Counted from the first letter of the stretch, positions 34,918 through 44,000 are shown. The stretch: 64,000 nt of DNA from Labilithrix sp. (GCA_019637175.1 JAHBWD010000003.1:166395-230394), one strand, 5' to 3'. Notes: generated by a model from the sequence alone, not told the origin. A program made the numbers and translations.

Positions 34918-34943
34918 AAAAAAGTAACTCAGGCCTGAGTTAC
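34918..34943 (-). terminator. Rho-independent terminator for the PilZ gene (perfect 20-bp palindrome plus T6)
   Basis: GTAACTCAGG followed at once by its complement CCTGAGTTAC (34924-34943) can fold as an 8-bp stem with a GGCC loop; on the minus strand it is followed by six Ts (34923-34918). It begins 33 nt past the PilZ stop. Because it also lies 48 nt upstream of the porin start, it could double as an operator for the starch operon. Confidence 0.6.
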
Positions 34944-34976
34944 GATTTCTGCGCGACGTCGACTACGCGACTCGAC

Positions 34977-35321
34977 TCAGGCGACGCGCGCGGCGAGCGG
35001 GGGCGGGATCACCGACGAAGCCGCCGACAGACGCACGCGCATGCCTTCGTCGAGCGGCGCGAGCTCCACGGCGATGCCGAGCCCCGCGGGATCGCCGGCC
35101 GCGATGACGACGCCGTCGACGATCGCCGGTCCGTCCGGCAGCGACAGCTCGACGATCACCTCCGTGCCGACGTCGAGCTCCTGGAACGTGGAGAGAAAGA
35201 CCCCTTCGGGTCGGATGCTCGACGCGAGCGCACCAAACGAGGTCCCCAGGCTCGGAACGCGGACCTCTACGGCCACCGCGTGCGAGCGTCGGGGAGCGGG
35301 GGAGCTTTTTCGAGGGAGCAT
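34977..35321 (-). CDS. PilZ domain protein
   Basis: 114 aa, a single PilZ fold. Pattern: RRSHAVAVEVRV at the N-terminus, the glycine-containing GVFLSTFQELDVGTEVIVEL, and a closing G-x-G-I-A-V-E-L (AGLGIAVELAPL). This matches the myxobacterial PilZ subfamily in which the RxxxR c-di-GMP motif is weak: only R-R-S-H is seen, and the (D/N)xSxxG motif reads SIRPEG. Binding of c-di-GMP is therefore uncertain. Followed by its own terminator. Confidence 0.75.
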   Translation of the reverse strand: MLPRKSSPAPRRSHAVAVEVRVPSLGTSFGALASSIRPEGVFLSTFQELDVGTEVIVELSLPDGPAIVDGVVIAAGDPAGLGIAVELAPLDEGMRVRLSAASSVIPPPLAARVA

Positions 35322-35681
35322 GATTCGAGGGGGTCAGTGCAAGGTGCACGCCTCTCGCCGCACGTCGACGCTCTGCGCCAGCGCAGCGCGCCAGCCTCGC
35401 ATTTCCACGGTTGTCGAGCGCGCAACGGCGACGGCAAACGCACATCGCGCCGCGGATCCCCACGGGCGCCCTGGATCGGGCCGTCCCATGAAGCGCGACC
35501 GTGATCGATTCTACGCGTCGGCCCGAGCCGACGGGTGGAAGGCGCACGTCGCGAGCCGGAAAGTGCAGCGCGCTGCGCTCGACGTGCGGCCCAAAGCGCA
35601 CAGGCGCGTCGCGGAGACCTCGACCTCATCACGATATTTCTCATGAATCTGGTGGCCTCGGGGTTGCACGTCTCGAGGTCG
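35322..35681. other. 360-nt spacer without a convincing gene
   Basis: Divergent region between the PilZ gene and a small lipoprotein gene. A 52-codon frame (ATG 35488 to 35646, MKRDRDRFYASARADGWKAH) is open, but it is Arg-rich, lacks a ribosome binding site and has no recognisable relatives. A short GC hairpin (CTGCG-CCAG-CGCAG, 35373-35386) is present. No promoter elements stand out. Confidence 0.4.
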
Positions 35682-35927
35682 ATGCGCGCCCTGCTGGTCT
35701 TCGTGTCTGCCATTGCGCTCGGCGGTTGCGATCTCTTCGTCGATCCGAGCGGCCCGACGCCCGAAGACTTCGCGCGCGCGCGCGCGGCCTACGATCAGGC
35801 GGAGCCCGCGAGCCCGGATCCGGCGGCCATCGAGCCGGGCGAGATCGGCGACGAAGTGCTGCGCGGAGCGCTCGTCGATCGCGTCGACGACGCCCGGCTC
35901 CCCCTCGCGCCCCTCGCGCAACGCTGA
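35682..35927 (+). CDS. Small lipoprotein
   Basis: 81 aa from ATG 35682 (GAGG at 35675-35678, rather close); an ATG at 35643 is possible. Signal MRALLVFVSAIALGGC with lipobox ALGG-C, then a short acidic, Pro-containing mature part (FVDPSGPTPEDFARARAAYD). No domain recognised; the mature helix resembles the small orphan lipoproteins frequent in this group. Confidence 0.55.
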   Translation: MRALLVFVSAIALGGCDLFVDPSGPTPEDFARARAAYDQAEPASPDPAAIEPGEIGDEVLRGALVDRVDDARLPLAPLAQR

Positions 35928-36028
35928 CCGACGCAAGACGCAACAACGGCGCGACCCCCATCGTTGCGGCGCGTTCACAAGGAGACGTGCGCGACCGCGA
36001 ATCGGTGCTTAAGTGTCGGCCTCTACCG

Positions 36029-36718
36029 ATGGCCGATCGTTTGCACACCGACACGACGATGCGCGCCGTCGCCGTCACGGTTCTCTCCCTCGCCTCCGCC
36101 GTGACGGCGATCGGCTGCGTCGAACGCGATCCGTTCAACGCCTACGACGTGGCCGCCGCGAACGCGTTCCACGCGGAGCAGGCCGCGAAAGCGCGGGAAG
36201 CAAGCGCGCCGAGCACGAACGCGACGCCGCGGGGAACGGTGCGCTGCCGTTGCGACGAAGGCGGCAACCTCCACGTGAACGCGCCGCAGGGCTCCACGGT
36301 GCATCGCGCCGAAGGCCAGGAAGACGCCGAGGCCGACATCACGCTGCCCGAGCGTCGACCGGGCACGCCCATCCGCCAGACGGTCTCGCTCGGCTTCATC
36401 GGCGACAACAAGCTCACGCAGTCGCCGTCGCGCGGCGGCCCTTGGAACGCGCCCGACGGGCTGCTCCCGCATCACGCGCACGGCGCGCCCGATCATCCCC
36501 ACGGCCATGGCTACGGCTACGCGCCCGCCGGTTTCTTCGGGTACGGCGCGGCTTCGCGCGCGCCGTATCGAGGTGGCGGGATCGGCGGGCCCGTCGCGGG
36601 AGGGGCGCCGCCTTCGGCCCAGCGCGCTCCGGCGACCGTCCATACGCCGGGCGCGTCGTACGGCGGGAGCCCGGCGGCCCCGAGGGGCGGCGGCCGCGGC
36701 GGCTACGGCCCGCGCTGA
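36029..36718 (+). CDS. His/Gly-rich putative lipoprotein
   Basis: 229 aa from ATG 36029; an ATG at 36059 would give a tighter signal (MRAVAVTVLSLASAVTAIGC, lipobox AIG-C). Mature part: a Cys-containing segment (RCRCDEGGNLHVNAPQGSTV), then a disordered region rich in His, Pro, Gly and Tyr (HHAHGAPDHPHGHGYGYAP), ending in RGGGRGGYGPR. The His-rich stretch suggests metal binding; function unknown. Stands alone. Confidence 0.6.
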   Translation: MADRLHTDTTMRAVAVTVLSLASAVTAIGCVERDPFNAYDVAAANAFHAEQAAKAREASAPSTNATPRGTVRCRCDEGGNLHVNAPQGSTVHRAEGQEDAEADITLPERRPGTPIRQTVSLGFIGDNKLTQSPSRGGPWNAPDGLLPHHAHGAPDHPHGHGYGYAPAGFFGYGAASRAPYRGGGIGGPVAGGAPPSAQRAPATVHTPGASYGGSPAAPRGGGRGGYGPR

Positions 36719-36828
36719 TCCGACGCTCTCCAACCGTCATCGGACGCAACGGAGACGCTTTGGGCGGCCGAAATCACGCGCCCTCGCCTTGCTCGTCACT
36801 CTTCCATGAGGTACGCCACGAGTCCCTC

Positions 36829-39189
36829 ATGCGCCGCGCCGCCCTCCCGCTTTTCTTCGCCGCCCTCGCCTCGATCGCCGCCTGCTCCTCGAGCCCCGAC
36901 GACGAGAATCCGGCGAGCCCGGCGGGCCCGGCCGCGCCGAGCCCCTCGCAAGACGGAGGGCCGAGCCCCGACGGCGGCGAGCAGACCGACATCGTCTTCG
37001 AGCCGGGCACGACGTTCGCGAAGCGCGACTGCACCCTCACCGTGAGGTTCGCCGGCCCCGCCGGCGAGGTGAAGGTCGCGGGCGAGTTCACCGACTGGGG
37101 AGCGTCGCCCCTCCCGATGAACAAGGTCGGGAGCGGCTTCGAGCTCACGCTCTCGCCGAGCGTCAAGCTCCAGGCCGGCCCGCTCTACGGCTACAAGCTG
37201 ATCGTCGACGGCGACTGGCACATCGATCCCGACGGCAAGTATCGCAAGATCGTCGGCGGCGAGATGAACTCCGGCCTCCGCCTGCCGGAGTGCGACGCGG
37301 GGCCCGAGCTCCGCTCGGAGAAGCTCTCCGTCACGCGGAGCGGCGACACCGGCGAGATGAAGGTTCGCGTCGCCGTGCGATCGGCGAGCGACGGCGACGC
37401 GCCGACGAAGATGACCGCGAGCCTCGATCGCGCCAAGATCGCGCCGGGCACGTGGAAGGTCGACGCCGCCGCCGGCGCGGTCGACTTCACGATCCCCGCG
37501 CTCGAGAAGGGCAAGCACACGCTCTCCCTCCGCACGTTCGACGGCAAGGGCCGCGAGGGCGAGCCGATCGATCTCGCGTTCTGGGTCGAAGACGAAGACT
37601 TCGACTACCGCGACGGCGTCCTCTACATGTTCCTCATCGATCGCTTCGCCAACGGCGAGAAAGCGAACGACGCGCCGGTCGGCGCCCCCGTGCACTACGA
37701 CGCCGACTGGCATGGCGGCGATCTCCAGGGCGCGCTCGCCGTCATGAAGTCGGGCTACTTCGAGAAGCTCGGCGTCCGCACCATCTGGCTCTCGCCCACC
37801 AACGCGCAGACGAGCAACTGGCACGTCGGCGACGGCAACCAGACGTACAGCGCGTACCACGGCTACTGGCCGATCAAGGCGCGCGAGGTCGAGCCCCGCT
37901 TCGGCGGTGACGCTGCGCTCCGCGCGTTCGTGGCCGAAGCGCACAAGCGCGGGCTCCGCGTCTTGCTCGATCTCATCAACAACCAGGTCCACAAAGACCA
38001 CGAGTACGTGAGCAAGAGCGGCTCGTGGTTCCGTCAGGCGTGCCAGTGCGGCACGCCCGGCTGCGGGTGGAGCGAGAAGCCGTTCGAGTGCATGTTCCAG
38101 CCGTACCTGCCGGACATCGACTGGAACACCTATGGCGCGGAGAAACAGTTCGTCGCCGACGCCGTCAACTGGATCGCCGAGTTCGATCTCGACGGCTTCC
38201 GCGTCGACGCCGTCAAGCACGTCGAGGCCAACAGCATCTACAACATGCGCGCGGAGCTGACGCGCCGCTTCGAGCAGGGCGGGCACCGCATCTTCATGGT
38301 CGGGGAGACGGCCGTGGGCGAGAACGACAACGGCACGTTCTTCGGCGAGCGCTTCGACGACGGCTTCGCGTGGATCGACGCCTACACCGGCCCGACCGCG
38401 CTCGACGGCCAGTTCGACTTCCCCACGCGCCACAACATGGCCGACGGGCTCGTCAACGGGCAGAAGCCGCTGAACGAGGTCGAAGGCGAGCTCGCGAAGG
38501 CCGAGGGCCGCTACCGGCCCGGCAGCCACCACGTGCGCTTCCTCAACGGACACGACAACCCGCGCATCGCCAGCATCGCGGCGGGCGATCCCAAGCTCGG
38601 GTGCTCGTGGTCGAGCGGCTGCCGCGACGATCAGCTCCCGCCTTCGAGCTACGGCGACGCGCAGGTGTACGTGAAGCTGAAGCGCGCGCTCACGGTCCTC
38701 TACACGATCCCCGGCGTGCCGTATCTCTACGCGGGCGACGAGGTCGCGTTCCCCGGCGGAGGCGATCCCGACATGCGCCGCAACATGCTCTTCGCCGAGA
38801 GCGGCCTCGCGAGCCTCCAGATGGCCAAGGCGGGCGCGAGCCCGATCGCGCTCACCGCGCAGCAGATCGAGCTCCGCGACTTCACGCGAAAGCTCGGCGA
38901 GGCGCGCACCGTCTCGCGCGCGCTCCGCCGCGGCGACCGCGTCACGCTCCTCGGCAGCGAAGGTGACTTCTGGGTCTACGCCTACAAGGCCGGCACGAAG
39001 GAGGTCGCGGTCGTCGCGATCAACCGCGGCGGCGCCGTGAGCCGCACGATCAGCGGAAGCGCGCTCGGCCTCGGCGGCAGCGGGATCACCGGCTGGACCT
39101 CGGCGCTCGGCACCGGCAGCATGACCGGCACGACCGATCTCTCGATCAGCGTCGGCGCAGGCGAGGCCGCGATCTTCATCGCCAAGTGA
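36829..39189 (+). CDS. GH13 amylase lipoprotein with N-terminal glycogen-binding-like domain
   Basis: 786 aa from ATG 36829. Lipoprotein signal MRRAALPLFFAALASIAAC, then an Asp/Pro/Gly-rich linker. A CBM48/AMPK-type glycogen-binding domain lies at about 65-140 (EVKVAGEFTDWGASPLPM; YGYKLIVDGDWHIDPDGKY). A second beta domain spans about 155-255 and the GH13 barrel about 260-690. Catalytic Asp460 (GFRVDAVKHVE), Glu493 (MVGETAVG) and Asp576 (NGHDN) are intact. A Cys-rich loop insert (CQCGTPGCGWSEKPFEC) is unusual. Outer-membrane-anchored alpha-glucan hydrolase, complementing the amylase/porin operon on the other strand. Confidence 0.92.
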   Translation: MRRAALPLFFAALASIAACSSSPDDENPASPAGPAAPSPSQDGGPSPDGGEQTDIVFEPGTTFAKRDCTLTVRFAGPAGEVKVAGEFTDWGASPLPMNKVGSGFELTLSPSVKLQAGPLYGYKLIVDGDWHIDPDGKYRKIVGGEMNSGLRLPECDAGPELRSEKLSVTRSGDTGEMKVRVAVRSASDGDAPTKMTASLDRAKIAPGTWKVDAAAGAVDFTIPALEKGKHTLSLRTFDGKGREGEPIDLAFWVEDEDFDYRDGVLYMFLIDRFANGEKANDAPVGAPVHYDADWHGGDLQGALAVMKSGYFEKLGVRTIWLSPTNAQTSNWHVGDGNQTYSAYHGYWPIKAREVEPRFGGDAALRAFVAEAHKRGLRVLLDLINNQVHKDHEYVSKSGSWFRQACQCGTPGCGWSEKPFECMFQPYLPDIDWNTYGAEKQFVADAVNWIAEFDLDGFRVDAVKHVEANSIYNMRAELTRRFEQGGHRIFMVGETAVGENDNGTFFGERFDDGFAWIDAYTGPTALDGQFDFPTRHNMADGLVNGQKPLNEVEGELAKAEGRYRPGSHHVRFLNGHDNPRIASIAAGDPKLGCSWSSGCRDDQLPPSSYGDAQVYVKLKRALTVLYTIPGVPYLYAGDEVAFPGGGDPDMRRNMLFAESGLASLQMAKAGASPIALTAQQIELRDFTRKLGEARTVSRALRRGDRVTLLGSEGDFWVYAYKAGTKEVAVVAINRGGAVSRTISGSALGLGGSGITGWTSALGTGSMTGTTDLSISVGAGEAAIFIAK

Positions 39190-39210
39190 GAGAAGTGCTA
39201 CCCTGGAGAT

Positions 39211-40062
39211 TTGGGCGCACTCCGCGGATTCATCGCATGCTCCCTCGCGGCCGCGATCGCTCTCGAGCTCGCGGGCTGCAGCTTCTTCACGTCGCTCGAC
39301 GGCCTCCGTGAGCCGGCCGCCATCGACGACGACGCCTCCTCGACGGCCGACGACGCGTCCACGCCGCCCGTCGTCGGCGGCGGCGACGCCGGCGCGCCCG
39401 AAGCCGGCGACGGGAGCGTCGGCGCGCCGCCCTGCGCAACGCTGAGCCCCGCGCCGTTCTTGTGTCGCGACTTCGACGACGGCGCCCCGATCGCCGCCGG
39501 CTTCGACGGCGTCACGACGGAGAACGGAGGCGCCCTCACGATCGACGCCGACGACCGCCGCTCGGCGCCGAACAGCCTCCTCCTCGTCTTGCCTTCCGCG
39601 CCGAGCAGCCAGGTCGTCCGCGCGTACCTCGGCAAGCAGCTGCCCGACGCGGTCGTGAGGATCAGCGTCCGCATGAACGTGCGGATCGAGCGCCGGGGAG
39701 GAATCGACAAACACGACATCATCGGATTCCGCAAGAGCGACTCGCGCGACACGACGCTCGTCGTACGGACCAACGGATCGCTCGAGGTCGAAGAGGCCGT
39801 CCCCACCAACCCGGTGCCCGGGTTACGCACGCCGCTCTCGTTCGTGGCGCCCGACGATTGGTGGAGCCTCGAGTGGGAGGTGGCGATCTCCGGCGCCGTC
39901 GCGACCTCGACCGTCCGCGCGAACGGCGTCGAGGTGGGGACGGCGACGACGTCGAGCGAGACGTTCTCCGGCGGCACGTTCTTGCTCGGCGACTACCAGA
40001 CGCTGGGCCTGAGCTCCGAGTGGCGCACCCGATATGACGACGTCGTCGTGCTCGTCGAATGA
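39211..40062 (+). CDS. Lipoprotein with jelly-roll-like domain
   Basis: 283 aa from TTG 39211. Signal MGALRGFIACSLAAAIALEL with lipobox LAG-C, an Asp/Ala-rich linker, then one beta-sandwich domain (about 75-283) starting PAPFLCRDFDDGAPIAAGF and ending YDDVVVLVE, the pattern of LamG/concanavalin-like binding domains. It lies 21 nt after the amylase lipoprotein stop and is probably in its transcript; a carbohydrate-binding role is plausible but unproven. Confidence 0.65.
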   Translation: MGALRGFIACSLAAAIALELAGCSFFTSLDGLREPAAIDDDASSTADDASTPPVVGGGDAGAPEAGDGSVGAPPCATLSPAPFLCRDFDDGAPIAAGFDGVTTENGGALTIDADDRRSAPNSLLLVLPSAPSSQVVRAYLGKQLPDAVVRISVRMNVRIERRGGIDKHDIIGFRKSDSRDTTLVVRTNGSLEVEEAVPTNPVPGLRTPLSFVAPDDWWSLEWEVAISGAVATSTVRANGVEVGTATTSSETFSGGTFLLGDYQTLGLSSEWRTRYDDVVVLVE

Positions 40063-40064
40063 TC

Positions 40065-40670
40065 TCACTCGATCGCGCAGCGGAGGACGCGCGCGAGCTT
40101 CGTCTCTCCGCGCGCGCCCGCGAGCGCGTCGCTCTCCGAGCGCGCGACGACGACGCGTAGCTCGCTCGCGCCGGCGAGCGCGCTCTGCGCGCCCGTCACG
40201 CGCACCGATCCGTGCGGCGAGGTCTCGACGTCCGGCCACGGCACCAGATCGTCGCCCTTCACGAGGAACGCGCGCGCGACGACCGGGGGCGCGACCGGCC
40301 GCTCCGTGCTCGCGACGAGCTCGAACTCGCCCCGATCATTCGATTGCACAATACAGCCATTGACGGGCGCCGCCGCGGGGCCGCGTATCGTGGCCGCTCC
40401 GGTCGAGCGGAGCGCGTACTCCGGCAACGGCGCCGGCCCAGACAGGCGCGTCACCACGACGAGGAGCGCGGCCGCCAGCGCGAGGCCGCCGGCCACGCTC
40501 CCGATCCGGCGCAGCGGCGACGAGCGCGCGGGGGCGACCCGCTCGGCGACGTGCGCCACGATGCGCGCGCGCGCGAGATCGTCGAGCGGGGCCGCGCCTC
40601 GAGGAGGCTCCTCCGCCTGGGCCTTGGCGAGCGCGCCGAGGCGCTTCAAGAGCTCGTCGTCGTCGGTCAT
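40065..40670 (-). CDS. Single-pass membrane protein in anti-sigma position
   Basis: 201 aa. A cytoplasmic N-terminal 50 residues, mostly helical (MTDDDELLKRLGALAKAQAE), one transmembrane helix at about 56-76 (IGSVAGGLALAAALLVVVTR) and a 120-residue beta-rich exterior domain with a single cysteine pair (C105 region and near the C-terminus). The HxxxCxxC motif of zinc anti-sigma factors is absent. ATGA overlap of 4 nt with the upstream sigma factor gene. Position, topology and size are those of an anti-sigma factor, but no sequence motif proves it. Confidence 0.65.
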   Translation of the reverse strand: MTDDDELLKRLGALAKAQAEEPPRGAAPLDDLARARIVAHVAERVAPARSSPLRRIGSVAGGLALAAALLVVVTRLSGPAPLPEYALRSTGAATIRGPAAAPVNGCIVQSNDRGEFELVASTERPVAPPVVARAFLVKGDDLVPWPDVETSPHGSVRVTGAQSALAGASELRVVVARSESDALAGARGETKLARVLRCAIE

Positions 40671-41332
40671 TCGGGCTGCCTCTTCGTCCCCACGCCGACG
40701 TGGGGCCCCACATCGGGTTTACGCGGCGAGGCGTCTCTTTCTAACGCGAAGCCGCGCAAGAGCTTGTTCACCCGACTGCGCCACATGTAGACGGCGTCGC
40801 GCGTCATGCCGAGGCTCTCGGCGACGCGCTCGATCGGCTCGCCCTCGACGTAGAGCCGGTGGAAGAGGACGAGCCCGCGCTCCGAGAGCGACTCGCGCAG
40901 GCGCTCGAGCAAGGCCTCGAGATCTTCGCGCGACTCGATGCGGGTGACGACGCCGGGCGCCTCGTCGGGGGCGTCGAGATCGTCGAGGGCCTCGGGGGTG
41001 TCTTTCCAAGGGCTACGCCGCCCGCTGCGGAGGATCGACGCGACCTGCCGCTCGGCGACCAGGCCGACGTAGTTGGCGAGCGAGAGGCCGCGCGCGGGAT
41101 CCCAAGCGCGCAAGACGCGACCGTCGTGCGCGAAGAGCGCCGCGAAGACGTCTTGGGTGAAGTCTTCGATCTCCTGTCGCACGTCGCGGCCTTCGGCGAG
41201 GCGCTTCCGTCGGAAGAGAGCGCGCACGACGCGCGCCTCGACGACGGGCGACATCGCGTCGACGAACGCGCGGATGGCGCCGCGATTTCCGGCGAGCGCT
41301 TCGCGCAGGAGGCTCGGCGAGAGCTCGGGCAC
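40667..41332 (-). CDS. ECF-type sigma-70 family RNA polymerase sigma factor
   Basis: 221 aa from GTG 41332. Region 2 spans about 15-100 (IEDFTQDVFAALFAHDGRVL; LANYVGLVAERQVASIL). Region 4 spans about 140-195, with helix-turn-helix PIERVAESLGMTRDAVYMWR. Regions 1 and 3 are absent, defining the extracytoplasmic-function group. Linker of about 35 residues is acidic. It follows the CHAT gene by 19 nt and overlaps the membrane protein gene, so its activity is probably set by products of the same operon. Confidence 0.88.
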   Translation of the reverse strand: MPELSPSLLREALAGNRGAIRAFVDAMSPVVEARVVRALFRRKRLAEGRDVRQEIEDFTQDVFAALFAHDGRVLRAWDPARGLSLANYVGLVAERQVASILRSGRRSPWKDTPEALDDLDAPDEAPGVVTRIESREDLEALLERLRESLSERGLVLFHRLYVEGEPIERVAESLGMTRDAVYMWRSRVNKLLRGFALERDASPRKPDVGPHVGVGTKRQPE

Positions 41333-41351
41333 GGAGGCGACGCTACCACCT

Positions 41352-44000
41352 TCATCGCGTGAGCACGCGGAAGGCGTGGACGTCGAGCCGCGGATCGTCG
41401 CGGCGGAGGCGCGCGAGCGCGTCTCGGAGGATCGCGGCCGCGTCGACGGGCTCGGGGCTCGCGAGCGCGCCGTAGAGCTCCTTCGACAGCCGCGCGGCGA
41501 GCGCGTCGTCGACCGGACGCACCGGCGCGATGACCGCCTCGGAGCCGGCGAGGATGAACGCCTGCGCCATGCCGAGGGATTCGGCGCCGCCTTCGTCGGT
41601 CTTCGCCGTCTCGCACCCGGAGAGGACGACGCGCGCGGGGAGCGAAGACGGCGAAGCGAGGACGTCGGCGATCGTGAGGTGACCGCCGGCGGCGAGCGGG
41701 AGCGCGCTCTCCCAACCTTCGCGACCGGCGAAGACGCCGTGACCCGCGTAGTGGAACAGATCGACCGCGCCGAGGAGCGGCGCGACGGCGCCGCTCGTGG
41801 CCTTCCCTCCTCCGAGCGCGTCGACCCTCCAGCCCTTCTCGCGGAGTGATCGCTCGACGTGCTCGGCCTCGCCGCGCGTGCCCTTCAGATCGAGCGTCGG
41901 ATCGAAGACGACGAGCGCGCGCTGCTTGCGCGCGTCGATCGCGTCGCGCCGACGCGCGGGCACGTCGAGCGGATACTCGATCGCGACGCCGGGCAGCTCG
42001 GCGCCGAAGTCGAAGGCGCGCAGCGATCCGTACGGCAGCACGCGCAGACGCTTCGCCTTCGCGAGGCGTTCGCGAAGCGGCGCGAGGAGGGCCGCGGGCG
42101 ATCCGTCGGGCGCGCGCGACGACGCGACGCCGTCGCCGTCGGCGATCACCGCGACCCAGCCCTCGCGGACGGGATGAAACGCGAGCGTCGTCGCGTCGCG
42201 CGGGAGATCCGCGAGCGAGGGTCGCGCGACGCTCGCTGCCGCGAACGCCTCGTCGAGCGCCGCGCGGAGCGCCGCCTCGCGCGCGACGCGCGCGCCTCGT
42301 GCACGCTCGGCTTCTTCGCGCGCGAGCTTCCAGTCGTCGGCCGCCGCCGCGTCGAGCAGCGCGCGCTGGGTGCGATAGTCGCCGAGCGCCTTCTCCCAGC
42401 GCGCGCGGTCGGCGCCGGCGAAGCTCTCGACGCGCAGCGCCCGCGCGAGCGCGGCGACCACGCGTGCGCGCGACGTTCGGATCATCGCGAGCGCCTCTTC
42501 GTTTCGACCGAGGCGCACGAGCAGATCGATCCCCCCTCGCGCGCTCCGCGATCGATCGCCGAGGAACGTCCCTCGACCTTCGCCGAGGGGAACGACGAAG
42601 CCCACGTCGCTCGAGAGGCTCTCGGCGGCGCGATATCGCTCGACCGCGTCGCGATCGCGCTTCATGTGCTCGAGCGCGATCGCTTGACCGAGGACCGCGC
42701 GCCACTCCGCTTCCTGCGAGACGACCGCGCGCGCGAGGCGCTCCTCTTCCTGGAACGCGGCGAGCGCCTTGGAGGCGTCGCCCTCCGCCAGCGCGATGCG
42801 GCCGTCGAGATCGTGGAAGAACAAGATCTCGGCGACCCGCGCGCTCTTCACGCCGTCGCGCGCGCGTGCGAGGTGCGCCTTCGCCGCGGCGCCGTCGCCG
42901 CGCTGAAGGGCCGCGAGCGCGAGGTTGCCGCGCGTCGCGATCCGTAAGTATGCGTCCTTGCACTCGCTTTCGCAGAGGACGCGCGCGCGCTCGAGCGGCG
43001 CGATCGCGTCGCGCGGAGGCTCGCCTCCGCGCTCGTTGGCGAGGAGCGCGCCGTAGCCCAGGTTGATCGCGATCTCGGCCTTCTCGCAGGGCGTCTCGCC
43101 TTCGAGCTGCGCGAGGAGATCGAGCGCCTCGCGGCCGCGGCCGATGAGCTCGAGCTGGAGCGCGTACGCGTTGATCGCGTTTCGTTCGAGCTGCGCGAGG
43201 CCGAGGCGCGCGGCGTGATCGCGCGCCTTGCGCAGCAGCGCGAGCGCGGATCGCGCGTCGCCCGTCTCGGTCGCGAGCTGCCCGGCGTAGTAGGCCTCAC
43301 GCGCGCGTCCGTCCGGGTAAGCGTCGACGCGCGCGCGCGCCTCCTCGAGCACCGATCGCGCCTCGCCGTAGCGGTGGCTCCTCTGGTTGAGCGCGAACGC
43401 GAGCGCGAAGCCGTCGTCGGTCGCGTCGCTCAGGCGCCCGCTCTTTTCGTGGAGCGCGATCGCCTCGCGGAAGAGCGGAAAGGACGCCTCCGGCTTGCCC
43501 GCGGCGAGCTCGAGGCGCGCGAGGAGGCCGAGCGCGTACGCGCGATCCGGCGTCTCGAGGGCGGCGCGCGCCTTCGCCGTGGCGCCCGCGAGATCGCCTT
43601 TCTGACGCAGCCCCTTGGCGTCGTCGAGCCACGCGGGCGTCGACTTGCGCGCGAGCGTGAAGGATCGCGCGCCCGCGGCGCGAACGGCGACGCGAAGCTT
43701 CGTCGCGTCGGGACGCGCGACGACGCGATACGACGTTCCTCCGCCGACGGCGCGCATTCGTTGCGCGTCGCCGCCCTCGATCGTGATCGCGTCCTCGGGC
43801 GCGCCGACCCAGACTCGAAACGCGCGATCCTCGGCGAGCTCACAAGCCGACGCCGTCATCGCCGCGCAGCCGGAGAGCTCGGCCTCGAACGACGCTCGTT
43901 CCGAGGCCGGCGCTCTCTGGGCGCGCACGCGCGCACCGAGCGCGGCGAGCGCTGCGCCACAGCAGAGGAGGAGCACGACGATGCGCTTGCGCGAGAGCAC
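41352..44000 (-). CDS. Exported TPR-CHAT caspase-like protein
   Basis: 882 aa from GTG 44000 (AGAAGG ribosome binding site just upstream). N-terminal hydrophobic segment RKRIVVLLLCCGAALAALGA directs it to or across the inner membrane. A beta region (about 35-120) is followed by tetratricopeptide-like helices (about 125-560; DRAYALGLLARLELAAGKPE, GNLALAALQRGDGAAAKAHL). The C-terminal CHAT protease domain (about 590-880) has the dyad His754 in HYAGHGVF and Cys796 in VVLSGCETA, plus SLGMAQAFILAGS. CHAT proteases are clan CD relatives of caspases and separase. It starts 7 nt after the upstream lipoprotein and is followed by sigma and putative anti-sigma genes. Confidence 0.92.
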   Translation of the reverse strand: MLSRKRIVVLLLCCGAALAALGARVRAQRAPASERASFEAELSGCAAMTASACELAEDRAFRVWVGAPEDAITIEGGDAQRMRAVGGGTSYRVVARPDATKLRVAVRAAGARSFTLARKSTPAWLDDAKGLRQKGDLAGATAKARAALETPDRAYALGLLARLELAAGKPEASFPLFREAIALHEKSGRLSDATDDGFALAFALNQRSHRYGEARSVLEEARARVDAYPDGRAREAYYAGQLATETGDARSALALLRKARDHAARLGLAQLERNAINAYALQLELIGRGREALDLLAQLEGETPCEKAEIAINLGYGALLANERGGEPPRDAIAPLERARVLCESECKDAYLRIATRGNLALAALQRGDGAAAKAHLARARDGVKSARVAEILFFHDLDGRIALAEGDASKALAAFQEEERLARAVVSQEAEWRAVLGQAIALEHMKRDRDAVERYRAAESLSSDVGFVVPLGEGRGTFLGDRSRSARGGIDLLVRLGRNEEALAMIRTSRARVVAALARALRVESFAGADRARWEKALGDYRTQRALLDAAAADDWKLAREEAERARGARVAREAALRAALDEAFAAASVARPSLADLPRDATTLAFHPVREGWVAVIADGDGVASSRAPDGSPAALLAPLRERLAKAKRLRVLPYGSLRAFDFGAELPGVAIEYPLDVPARRRDAIDARKQRALVVFDPTLDLKGTRGEAEHVERSLREKGWRVDALGGGKATSGAVAPLLGAVDLFHYAGHGVFAGREGWESALPLAAGGHLTIADVLASPSSLPARVVLSGCETAKTDEGGAESLGMAQAFILAGSEAVIAPVRPVDDALAARLSKELYGALASPEPVDAAAILRDALARLRRDDPRLDVHAFRVLTR

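Noticed and set aside
35488..35646. 52-codon small ORF between PilZ and a lipoprotein
   Set aside because: No ribosome binding site, basic low-complexity product, no recognisable family; left as part of the spacer.
36796..39714. 972-codon minus-strand frame opposite the GH13 lipoprotein
   Set aside because: The plus strand has all GH13 catalytic motifs; the antisense product is low-complexity RAD/VAE-rich sequence.
41352..44000. TPR-CHAT gene considered as part of a type III-E CRISPR (Craspase) locus
   Set aside because: No CRISPR repeats, gRAMP or Cas1 in the window, and this protein has an export signal.
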